The position numbers and the translations under genes are program-made. From NCBI RefSeq assembly GCF_000006945.2, contig NC_003197.2, positions 992,001 to 1,056,000 of the forward strand: 64,000 nt of DNA, in the 5' to 3' direction. Under the pieces are notes generated by a model. The model had not been told where the DNA came from, did not search any database, and was given only the letters and a program-made list of their open reading frames with translations. The first letter of the stretch is position 1; each line of letters opens with the position of its first letter. This stretch comes from Salmonella enterica subsp. enterica serovar Typhimurium str. LT2 (lineage in GTDB: Bacteria; Pseudomonadota; Gammaproteobacteria; Enterobacterales; Enterobacteriaceae). Of this stretch, positions 56,398 to 64,000 are shown piece by piece.

Positions 56398-57261
56398 ATG
56401 GGAAGTGGATGGCATGAATGGCCGTTGATGATCTTCACGGTCTTTGGTCAGTGCGTGGCCGGTGGTTTTATTGTTCTGGCTCTGGCGCTGATGAAGGGCG
56501 ACCTGCGCGCGGAAACGCAGCAGCGGGTGATCGCCTGTATGTTTGGTCTGTGGGTGCTGATGGGGATTGGCTTTATCGCCTCGATGCTGCATCTGGGCTC
56601 GCCGATGCGCGCGTTTAACTCGCTTAACCGCGTGGGTGCTTCCGCACTGAGCAATGAAATTGCCAGCGGCTCGGTGTTTTTTGCGGTCGGCGGGATCGGC
56701 TGGCTGCTGGCGGTACTGAAAAAGCTGCCGCCGGCACTGCGCACACTCTGGCTGATTATCACGATGGTACTGGGCGTCGTCTTCGTCTGGATGATGGTAC
56801 GCGTCTATAACAGCATCGATACAGTACCGACCTGGTATAGCGTCTGGACGCCGCTGGGCTTCTTCCTGACGCTCTTTATGGGTGGCCCGCTACTGGGTTA
56901 TCTGCTGCTGCGCATCGCGGGCGTGAACGGTTGGGCGATGCGTTTGTTGCCTGCGGTTTCGGTGCTGGCGCTGGTGGTTATTGCCATTATGGTGGCCATG
57001 CAGGGCGCGGAACTGGCGACGATTCACAGTTCCATTCAGCAGGCGTCTGCTCTGGTGCCGGATTATGGTTCGCTGATGGCCTGGCGTATGGTGCTGCTTG
57101 CGGCGGCGTTGTGCTGCTGGATTGTGCCACAGTTAAAAGGGTATCAACCTGCGGTACCGTTGCTCTCTGTCGCCTTCATTCTGATGCTGGCGGGGGAATT
57201 GATTGGCCGCGGCGTATTCTATGGGCTGCATATGACCGTGGGCATGGCGGTAGCCAGTTAA
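56398..57261 (+). CDS. dmsC: DMSO reductase membrane anchor subunit C
   Basis: 287 residues with eight hydrophobic helices. It anchors DmsAB and oxidises menaquinol. The GGAGG before the ATG overlaps the end of dmsB. A 12-bp perfect hairpin follows at 57275-57303. Confidence 0.96.
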   Translation: MGSGWHEWPLMIFTVFGQCVAGGFIVLALALMKGDLRAETQQRVIACMFGLWVLMGIGFIASMLHLGSPMRAFNSLNRVGASALSNEIASGSVFFAVGGIGWLLAVLKKLPPALRTLWLIITMVLGVVFVWMMVRVYNSIDTVPTWYSVWTPLGFFLTLFMGGPLLGYLLLRIAGVNGWAMRLLPAVSVLALVVIAIMVAMQGAELATIHSSIQQASALVPDYGSLMAWRMVLLAAALCCWIVPQLKGYQPAVPLLSVAFILMLAGELIGRGVFYGLHMTVGMAVAS

Positions 57262-57610
57262 CGCGTTGACGCGCATTCGGCCTGCAGAACGTGCAGGCCG
57301 AATTCGCCTTTAGCCGCCATCAATCTAAGGAATATAACCGGGGCGGAGAAGGCGCATATAAATCCATAGAGAAGAAAACGAAGCTAAAGGAACCATGAAA
57401 TTTTTCGACTGAACAAAACGCCGATTTTGCGGGTTAGATTAATAAAAACAAGAGGATGAATTTTTAGCCTTTCAATATATTCACGCGCAGAATAAGTAAA
57501 TCAAATCGATAGTCTCAAAACTTGCGGATCGCCCATGCGGAGCCGATTGACAATGTTTTTGGCGATGGCATGATGCGCATGAAATTTGAACTTCCTCACG
57601 GTTTTTATTC
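57262..57610. other. dmsC-ycaD intergenic region with a 12-bp hairpin
   Basis: 349 bases without a gene. At 57275-57303 a perfect 12-bp inverted repeat (ATTCGGCCTGCA/TGCAGGCCGAAT, 5-base loop) follows dmsC; it lacks a T-run and may be an mRNA 3' stabiliser or a REP-like unit. The rest is AT-rich and should include the ycaD promoter. Confidence 0.5.
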
Positions 57611-58759
57611 ATGTCCACCTATACCCGTCCCGTCATGCTTTTGCTGTGCGGGCTACTTTTGTTGACTCTGGCCATTGCGGTACTGAATACGCTTGTGCCG
57701 CTGTGGCTTGCTCAGGCAAACCTTCCGACCTGGCAGGTGGGGATGGTCAGCTCGTCTTATTTTACCGGCAATCTGGTCGGGACGTTATTTACCGGGTATT
57801 TAATTAAACGCATTGGGTTTAACCGTAGCTATTATCTTGCCTCGCTGATCTTCGCCGCGGGTTGTGTCGGATTGGGGGTGATGGTGGGGTTCTGGAGCTG
57901 GATGAGCTGGCGTTTTATTGCCGGTATCGGCTGCGCCATGATTTGGGTGGTTGTCGAGAGCGCGTTGATGTGCAGCGGAACCTCGCATAATCGCGGGCGC
58001 CTGCTGGCTGCCTATATGATGGTCTATTATATGGGGACCTTCCTTGGACAATTATTGGTCAGTAAAGTATCTGGTGAATTGCTGCACGTTCTTCCCTGGG
58101 TGACCGGAATGATTCTGGCGGGAATTCTGCCGCTACTCTTTACCCGAATTGTAAATCAGCAAACGCAGGCACGTCATTCCTCTTCTATTAGCGCCATGCT
58201 GAAGCTACGCCAGGCGCGTCTTGGCGTGAATGGTTGTATTATTTCCGGCATTGTTCTTGGTTCATTATATGGCCTGATGCCGTTATATCTGAAGCATCAG
58301 GGGATGGCTAACGCCAGCATCGGTTTCTGGATGGCGGTGCTGGTGAGTGCCGGTATTTTGGGGCAATGGCCAATGGGACGTCTGGCGGACAAATTTGGTC
58401 GCTTGCTGGTGTTACGCGTACAGGTATTCGTTGTCATACTCGGCAGTATTGCCATGTTAACCCAGGCGGCGATGGCGCCAGCTCTGTTTATTCTGGGGGC
58501 GGCGGGTTTTACGCTTTATCCCGTTGCAATGGCCTGGGCCTGTGAAAAAGTCGAACACCACCAGCTTGTGGCAATGAACCAGGCGCTGTTGTTAAGTTAT
58601 ACGGTAGGGAGCCTGTTGGGGCCGTCTTTTGCTGCGATGTTAATGCAGAATTATTCAGATAATCTGCTGTTTATTATGATCGCCAGCGTATCGTTTATTT
58701 ATCTGCTGATGCTGTTACGTAACGCCGGCCAGACGCCTAATCCTGTCGCCCACATCTGA
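57611..58759 (+). CDS. ycaD: MFS-type transporter YcaD
   Basis: 382 residues with 12 predicted membrane helices and MFS signatures (the loop 2-3 motif [11 protein letters not shown] and the loop 8-9 motif [10 protein letters not shown]). The substrate is unknown. A GGTTTTTATTC leader gives a weak ribosome binding site; the start matches the known protein. Confidence 0.92.
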   Translation: MSTYTRPVMLLLCGLLLLTLAIAVLNTLVPLWLAQANLPTWQVGMVSSSYFTGNLVGTLFTGYLIKRIGFNRSYYLASLIFAAGCVGLGVMVGFWSWMSWRFIAGIGCAMIWVVVESALMCSGTSHNRGRLLAAYMMVYYMGTFLGQLLVSKVSGELLHVLPWVTGMILAGILPLLFTRIVNQQTQARHSSSISAMLKLRQARLGVNGCIISGIVLGSLYGLMPLYLKHQGMANASIGFWMAVLVSAGILGQWPMGRLADKFGRLLVLRVQVFVVILGSIAMLTQAAMAPALFILGAAGFTLYPVAMAWACEKVEHHQLVAMNQALLLSYTVGSLLGPSFAAMLMQNYSDNLLFIMIASVSFIYLLMLLRNAGQTPNPVAHI

Positions 58760-58976
58760 CTGTTCTCTGAATCGTATGCAGGACGTGAGTCTTGCATACT
58801 CTTTGTTTATGTTTTACGTGAAATAATTGACCTGCATAATTTTCTTGCTTTACTGAAAAATAAAATGTGCCGAAGGTTATAATTTTGCGCTCCTCTATTT
58901 TCTCTCTTCGTCTTTACCGCGCATAATTCCCCGCTTCATTTATAGTAATAGCATTGTGTTCACGAAGGATCGCGTT

Positions 58977-60398
58977 ATGCCGAATGTGCAGGAAAAACAG
59001 TTGCGATGGTACAACATCGCCTTGATGTCGTTTATTACCGTTTGGGGATTCGGCAATGTTGTCAATAACTATGCTAACCAGGGGTTAGTGGTTGTCTTCT
59101 CCTGGGTGTTTATTTTTGCGCTCTATTTTATTCCTTATGCCTTAATCGTGGGGCAACTGGGCTCAACCTTCAAAGAGGGAAAAGGGGGCGTCAGTACCTG
59201 GATTAAGCATACGATGGGGCCGGGGTTGGCTTACCTTGCGGCATGGACTTATTGGGTCGTGCATATTCCCTACCTGGCGCAAAAGCCGCAGGCGATACTC
59301 ATTGCATTGGGATGGGCTTTAAAAGGCGACGGCTCGTTGATAAAAGAATATACCGTCGTTGCCTTGCAGGGGCTGACGCTGGCATTGTTTGTTTTCTTTA
59401 TGTGGGTTGCTTCCCGGGGGATGAAATCGCTAAAGGTTGTTGGGTCTGTGGCCGGAATTGCCATGTTTATCATGTCAATTTTATATGTTGTGATGGCAGT
59501 GACCGCGCCAGCAATTACAAACGTTGAAATTGCGACCACTAACATCACCTGGCAGTCATTTATTCCTCATATCGATTTTACCTATATCACCACCATCTCT
59601 ATGTTGGTCTTTGCGGTTGGTGGGGCAGAGAAGATCTCGCCTTATGTCAACCAGACGCGGAATCCAGGAAAAGAATTTCCGAAGGGGATGCTCTTTTTAG
59701 CCGTCATGGTTGCGGTCTGCGCTATCCTCGGTTCGTTGGCGATGGGAATGATGTTTGATTCCCGGCATATACCTGACGATTTAATGACCAATGGGCAATA
59801 TTATGCATTCCAGAAATTGGGTGAGTATTACCATATGGGTAATTCATTAATGGTTATTTATGCCATTGCCAATACTCTGGGGCAAATCGCCGCGCTGGTG
59901 TTTTCTATTGATGCGCCACTGAAAGTTTTACTGGGTGATGCAGACACTAAATATATCCCGCAGCGCTTATGTCGTACTAACGCTTCAGGTACGCCTGTTA
60001 ACGGTTATTTGCTGACATTAGTGTTGGTCGCTATCTTGATTATGTTGCCAACGCTTGGCATCGGCGATATGAACAACCTGTACAAATGGCTGCTTAATCT
60101 CAATTCAGTCGTTATGCCGCTGCGCTATCTGTGGGTATTTGTCGCCTTTATTGCCGTCATTCGACTGGCGCAAAAGTACAAACCCGAATATGTGTTTATT
60201 CGCAACCGGGCGTTGGCGTTAACTGTGGGAATATGGTGTTTTGCCTTCACCGCGTTTGCCTGCCTTACCGGTATTTTCCCCAAAATGGAGGCGTTCACGC
60301 CGGAGTGGACATTCCAGCTGACGTTGAACATCGTGACGCCTTTTGTCCTGGTCGGGTTGGGATTAATTTTCCCACTGCTGGCGCGTAGAAACACATAA
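58977..60398 (+). CDS. ycaM: APC-family amino acid transporter YcaM
   Basis: 473 residues with 12 membrane helices of the glutamate:GABA-antiporter-like APC subgroup; the opening FGNVVNNYANQGLVV and the FAVGGAEKISPYV segment in helix 6 are typical. Substrate unproven. Start 58977 (MPNVQEK) follows AAGGA at 8 bases and agrees with E. coli; a GTG at 58956 is in frame but upstream of that site. Confidence 0.9.
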   Translation: MPNVQEKQLRWYNIALMSFITVWGFGNVVNNYANQGLVVVFSWVFIFALYFIPYALIVGQLGSTFKEGKGGVSTWIKHTMGPGLAYLAAWTYWVVHIPYLAQKPQAILIALGWALKGDGSLIKEYTVVALQGLTLALFVFFMWVASRGMKSLKVVGSVAGIAMFIMSILYVVMAVTAPAITNVEIATTNITWQSFIPHIDFTYITTISMLVFAVGGAEKISPYVNQTRNPGKEFPKGMLFLAVMVAVCAILGSLAMGMMFDSRHIPDDLMTNGQYYAFQKLGEYYHMGNSLMVIYAIANTLGQIAALVFSIDAPLKVLLGDADTKYIPQRLCRTNASGTPVNGYLLTLVLVAILIMLPTLGIGDMNNLYKWLLNLNSVVMPLRYLWVFVAFIAVIRLAQKYKPEYVFIRNRALALTVGIWCFAFTAFACLTGIFPKMEAFTPEWTFQLTLNIVTPFVLVGLGLIFPLLARRNT

Positions 60399-60636
60399 CG
60401 ACGCTCTTTTCCACGGCGCTCCTGTCAGGCGAGCGCCTTTTAAGGTTACAGGTGCCTGGGTTCCAGGCGGAGACCACGGTATTAACAGGCGCCGGGGGCA
60501 GCAATAGTTGTCAGACCTTCAACCCAGCAGCAGATAAGCGACTCTGTATTTAATACCTGGTTAGCGCAATATTGTTAACCATGCCTGTCTGATGGCGGGG
60601 TCGGGTATTTTAGCGGTAAGAGCGTTATCCAGACAG

Positions 60637-60667
60637 CAAAACGGCTACCGTCATGGGTAGCCGTTTA
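60637..60667. terminator. Bidirectional terminator between ycaM and pflA
   Basis: A 9-bp stem (ACGGCTACC/GGTAGCCGT) with a 6-base loop, flanked by AAAA and TTT(A). It lies 24 bases after the pflA stop. Confidence 0.65.
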
Positions 60668-60690
60668 AAAGCGGGTAAGATAGCAGGCGA

Positions 60691-61488
60691 TTAATACATC
60701 ACTTTATGACCATACTGCTCAAGAATACCCTTTACACGCTCCATGGTCTCTTTTTTAGGCGGCTTCACGCCATCCAGTTTATATTCTTCGCCCATTGCCA
60801 CCCATTTATGTTTGCCCAGCTCATGATAGGGCAACAGTTCGATTTTTTCGACATTACCCATATCGCGGGTAAACTCGCCCAGGCGATGCGCGGAATCATC
60901 GTCGTCAGACCAGCCGGGAACGACAACGTAACGGATCCAGACCTTCACATTTTTCTTTGATAAATACTGCGCGAATTCCAGCGTCCGGTGATTAGAGACA
61001 CCGACCAGATTCTGGTGGATCTCATCATTCATCTGCTTGAGATCGAGCATCACCAGATCGGTAACGTCCAACAGTTCATCAATCACCGGGTCATAACGGC
61101 GCACAAAGCCGTTGGTGTCGAGACAGGTGTGGATACCTTCTTTTTTACAGGCGCGAAACCAGTCGCGTACAAATTCTGCCTGCAAAATGGCCTCGCCGCC
61201 GGATGCCGTCACGCCGCCGCCAGAAGCATTCATAAAATGCCGATAGGTCACCACCTCTTTCATTAAGTCTTCAACGGTGATTTCTTTACCGCCATGCGTA
61301 TCCCATGTGTCGCGGTTATGGCAATACAGGCAGCGCATCAGGCAGCCTTGAAAAAAGGTAATAAAGCGGATGCCTGGGCCATCAACGGTGCCACAGGACT
61401 CAAAGGAGTGAATGCGACCAATAACCGGCTTTTTATCAGCAGTTACTGCAACACTTTCATTTGTAATACAATTGGTTAAGTTACTCAT
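60691..61488 (-). CDS. pflA: Pyruvate formate-lyase 1 activating enzyme
   Basis: 265 residues, a radical-SAM enzyme. The CxxxCxxC cluster motif is [10 protein letters not shown], with the SAM site [12 protein letters not shown]. It places the glycyl radical on PflB under anaerobic conditions. From residue 20 on it matches E. coli PflA (246 residues), but there is no Met at the E. coli start position. The usable ATG at 61488 therefore adds about 19 residues. It lies downstream of pflB on the same strand, with sopD2 inserted between them. Confidence 0.93.
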   Translation of the reverse strand: MSNLTNCITNESVAVTADKKPVIGRIHSFESCGTVDGPGIRFITFFQGCLMRCLYCHNRDTWDTHGGKEITVEDLMKEVVTYRHFMNASGGGVTASGGEAILQAEFVRDWFRACKKEGIHTCLDTNGFVRRYDPVIDELLDVTDLVMLDLKQMNDEIHQNLVGVSNHRTLEFAQYLSKKNVKVWIRYVVVPGWSDDDDSAHRLGEFTRDMGNVEKIELLPYHELGKHKWVAMGEEYKLDGVKPPKKETMERVKGILEQYGHKVMY

Positions 61489-62063
61489 ATCGCTTCGGCT
61501 AGCTCTAAATAACATGGGGTTTATGGACACATTCCGGGCATGTTGAGCACCCTGGTAAGGGGGTTGCATCCTGTAAAAAAGCGGTACTGCGAGCGTAAAT
61601 TTTGGACTACAGAATGTGTGGCTGTTCCAGAATGTGCTGCAATGGAGCTATTTTACCTCTATTCAGTATAAAATATACGGCAAATCTATGCTGCATAACT
61701 CGCACCGCCAGAAATTCTGGCTCATTCATCAGCTCGTAACGCCTCAACCGCAATACATACTGCAAGTGTATCATCCATAGCGCCCTGGTTTTACTGTTTA
61801 TGATCCGCCTCTTTTTTCGAATGGTTGGCGCCGTTTTGTTGTGGTCAGAACGAAAATAATTCTCAACATAATTCAGATGTGTCCAAAGAACGTTATGCGC
61901 TGTCCAGCGCCTGGCGTCGCATTCAACGCGCAATCAGGTGTAAATCTGATGTCATTTCTAAACCCAGGCTGATTCAATCTCTTAAATAGAGTGTGGTTTT
62001 AATCAAAAAATGAGAGCAACGGATTGGATCTTGCTTTCGCGGTAAATAATCAAGGGAGTTATT
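61489..62063. promoter_or_regulatory. pflA-sopD2 intergenic region
   Basis: 575 bases without a gene I can support. A minus-strand ORF (61607-61933) has no recognisable homology or ribosome binding site. The region must carry the sopD2 promoter, which is known to respond to SsrB, and, since sopD2 separates pflA from pflB, possibly a promoter for pflA on the other strand. Confidence 0.4.
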
Positions 62064-63023
62064 ATGCCAGTTACGTTAAGTTTTGGTAATCGTCATAACT
62101 ATGAAATTAATCATTCACGGCTAGCCCGTTTGATGAGTCCTGATAAAGAAGAAGCGCTATACATGGGGGTATGGGATAGATTTAAGGACTGCTTCAGAAC
62201 ACACAAAAAACAAGAGGTGCTGGAGGTATTATATACACTCATCCATGGATGTGAACGTGAAAATCAAGCTGAACTTAATGTTGATATAACCGGCATGGAG
62301 AAGATACATGCCTTTACACAATTAAAAGAATATGCTAATCCATCTCAACAAGACCGCTTTGTTATGCGTTTTGATATGAATCAGACACAAGTTTTATTTG
62401 AGATTGATGGCAAGGTTATTGATAAATGTAATTTGCATCGTCTCCTCAATGTTTCAGAAAACTGTATTTTTAAAGTGATGGAAGAAGATGAAGAAGAGTT
62501 GTTTCTTAAAATATGTATTAAGTATGGAGAAAAAATTTCTCGCTATCCAGAATTATTAGAAGGATTTGCTAATAAACTTAAAGATGCAGTTAATGAGGAT
62601 GATGACGTTAAGGATGAAGTTTATAAGCTTATGCGATCTGGAGAAGATCGAAAAATGGAATGTGTTGAATGGAATGGTACTCTTACTGAAGAGGAGAAGA
62701 ATAAACTACGCTGTCTTCAAATGGGGTCTTTTAATATTACTACCCAATTTTTTAAAATAGGTTACTGGGAATTAGAGGGGGAAGTCCTGTTTGATATGGT
62801 TCATCCAACACTTAGCTATCTGCTACAAGCATATAAACCGTCATTGTCATCTGATTTAATAGAAACTAACACCATGCTGTTTTCTGATGTATTAAATAAG
62901 GATTATGATGATTATCAAAATAATAAAAGAGAAATTGATGCTATTCTAAGAAGAATATATAGATCACATAATAACACTTTATTTATAAGTGAAAAGTCGA
63001 GTTGTCGCAATATGCTTATATAA
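62064..63023 (+). CDS. sopD2: Type III secretion effector SopD2 (SPI-2)
   Basis: 319 residues, markedly AT-rich against its neighbours. The N-terminus has the conserved effector translocation motif of the WEK(I/L)xxFF type as WDRFKDCF (residues 37-44). SopD2 goes to late endosomes in host cells, acts on Rab7/Rab32 and modulates Salmonella-induced filaments and host trafficking. GGGAG precedes the ATG. A terminator follows at 63033. Both GC content and position indicate horizontal gain. Confidence 0.96.
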   Translation: MPVTLSFGNRHNYEINHSRLARLMSPDKEEALYMGVWDRFKDCFRTHKKQEVLEVLYTLIHGCERENQAELNVDITGMEKIHAFTQLKEYANPSQQDRFVMRFDMNQTQVLFEIDGKVIDKCNLHRLLNVSENCIFKVMEEDEEELFLKICIKYGEKISRYPELLEGFANKLKDAVNEDDDVKDEVYKLMRSGEDRKMECVEWNGTLTEEEKNKLRCLQMGSFNITTQFFKIGYWELEGEVLFDMVHPTLSYLLQAYKPSLSSDLIETNTMLFSDVLNKDYDDYQNNKREIDAILRRIYRSHNNTLFISEKSSCRNMLI

Positions 63024-63032
63024 AAAGTCATT

Positions 63033-63063
63033 AAAAAGGCCCCACTGATATGGAGCCTTTTTT
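63033..63063. terminator. Terminator between sopD2 and pflB
   Basis: A stem of GGC-C-CCA with TGG-A-GCC (one mismatch) is flanked by AAAAA and TTTTTT, so it can serve both sopD2 and the convergent pflB. Confidence 0.7.
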
Positions 63064-63098
63064 GTACGCTTTTTATGGCGTAATTTCAGTCAAACCCA

Positions 63099-64000
63099 TT
63101 ACATGGTCTGCGTGAAGGTACGAGTAATAACGTCCTGCTGCTGTTCTTTCGTCAGGGAGTTAAAACGTACTGCGTAACCAGATACACGGATGGTCAGCTG
63201 CGGATATTTTTCCGGATGTTCCATCGCGTCCAGCAGCATTTCACGGTTCATGACGTTGACGTTCAGGTGCTGACCGCCTTCGATGGACGCTTCGTGGTGG
63301 AAGTAACCATCCATCAGACCTGCCAGGTTAGTCTTACGAACTTCGTCGTCTTTACCCAGTGCGTTCGGAACGATAGAGAAGGTATAAGAAATACCATCTT
63401 TCGCGTAAGCAAATGGCAGTTTAGCAACGGAGGTCAGAGAAGCGACAGCGCCTTTCTGGTCACGACCGTGCATCGGGTTAGCACCTGGTCCGAACGGCGC
63501 GCCAGCGCGACGACCATCCGGGGTGTTACCGGTTTTCTTACCATACACAACGTTAGAAGTAATGGTCAGAACAGACTGTGTCGGGATAGCGCCACGGTAG
63601 GTGGTCAGTTTCTGAATTTTCTTCATGAAACGTTCTACCAGGTCAACCGCCATGTCATCTACACGAGCGTCGTTGTTACCAAACTGCGGGTATTCGCCTT
63701 CGATTTCGAAGTCGATAGCCAGACCATCTTCGTCACGAATCGGTTTAACTTTCGCATATTTGATGGCAGACAGGGAGTCAGCAGCAACGGACAGACCTGC
63801 GATACCACACGCCATGGTGCGGATAACGTCACGGTCGTGCAGCGCCATCAGAGAGGCTTCGTAGCTGTACTTGTCGTGCATGTAGTGGATAACGTTCAGC
63901 GCGGTGACATACTGTTTAGCCAGCCAGTCCATGAAGTGATCCATGCGGTCCATCACTTCGTCGAAGTTCAGAACATCGCCTTTGATCGGTTCGGATTTCG
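63099..64000 (-). CDS. pflB: Pyruvate formate-lyase, C-terminal part
   Basis: The last 299 codons; the frame is open to the window edge, so the 5' part of this ~760-residue enzyme is outside. It converts pyruvate and CoA to acetyl-CoA and formate in anaerobic metabolism. The glycyl-radical motif near the C-terminus (RVSGYAVRF) is intact; the catalytic Cys pair lies upstream and cannot be seen. Strong codon bias fits high expression. Confidence 0.97.
   Translation of the reverse strand, partial: KSEPIKGDVLNFDEVMDRMDHFMDWLAKQYVTALNVIHYMHDKYSYEASLMALHDRDVIRTMACGIAGLSVAADSLSAIKYAKVKPIRDEDGLAIDFEIEGEYPQFGNNDARVDDMAVDLVERFMKKIQKLTTYRGAIPTQSVLTITSNVVYGKKTGNTPDGRRAGAPFGPGANPMHGRDQKGAVASLTSVAKLPFAYAKDGISYTFSIVPNALGKDDEVRKTNLAGLMDGYFHHEASIEGGQHLNVNVMNREMLLDAMEHPEKYPQLTIRVSGYAVRFNSLTKEQQQDVITRTFTQTM

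Noticed and set aside
61607..61933. 108-codon ORF upstream of sopD2 on the minus strand
   Set aside because: No ribosome binding site, no recognised domain, and it overlaps the expected sopD2 promoter; kept only as part of the intergenic description.

Overview
The window matches a Salmonella enterica chromosome, most likely serovar Typhimurium of the LT2 lineage. Backbone genes run in the enteric order ybjQ-amiD-ybjS-ybjT-ltaE-poxB-hcr-hcp-lysO-ybjD-ybjX-macAB-cspD-clpSA ... serW-infA-aat-cydCD-trxB-lrp-ftsK-lolA-rarA-serS-dmsABC-ycaD-ycaM-pflA-pflB. The Salmonella-specific additions are IS200 behind clpA, the type III effector sopD2 between pflA and pflB, and a lambdoid prophage carrying sodC and nanH, as known for Fels-1.

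1-13107 is the right part of the prophage. The tail genes follow lambda order (M, L, K, I, J, side fibre, fibre assembly), interrupted by cargo genes: an Ail/Lom outer-membrane protein between M and L, a periplasmic Cu/Zn superoxide dismutase on the opposite strand between I and J, and the sialidase nanH after the fibre genes. The last 1.6 kb (11.5-13.1 kb) is AT-rich. It holds an IS256-type transposase remnant, two single-helix membrane peptides of 33 and 34 residues, a PerC-like regulator, a 71-residue peptide with a microcin-type leader, and a 23-codon ORF with a near-perfect ribosome binding site. This cluster is the best candidate for something undescribed. The phage-chromosome junction lies between about 13.1 kb and ybjQ.

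13.4-33.0 kb is conserved backbone: envelope and amidase functions, threonine aldolase and pyruvate oxidase, the Hcp-Hcr nitrosative-stress pair with a strong NsrR-type operator, lysine export, the MacAB efflux pump with a PhoP box upstream, and the ClpS-ClpA proteolysis module. 33.0-35.5 kb is a patch of mobile DNA: an intact-looking IS200, then an IS3-family element inside a segment bounded by two copies of the 3' end of tRNA-Ser (serW). The second copy is the true tRNA, so this is probably the remnant of an island that used serW as its attachment site. 35.7-38.3 kb holds a cysteine-hydrolase/pirin operon with a divergent LysR regulator.

38.3-64.0 kb is backbone again: translation (infA, serS), N-end rule (aat, acting with clpS/clpA), cytochrome bd assembly (cydDC), thioredoxin reductase, Lrp, FtsK with a LexA box and an in-frame 39-bp repeat tract, LolA, RarA, and anaerobic DMSO reductase with candidate NarL and FNR sites. 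Two transporters and the pyruvate formate-lyase locus follow. In that locus sopD2, AT-rich and oppositely oriented, separates pflB from its activase gene.
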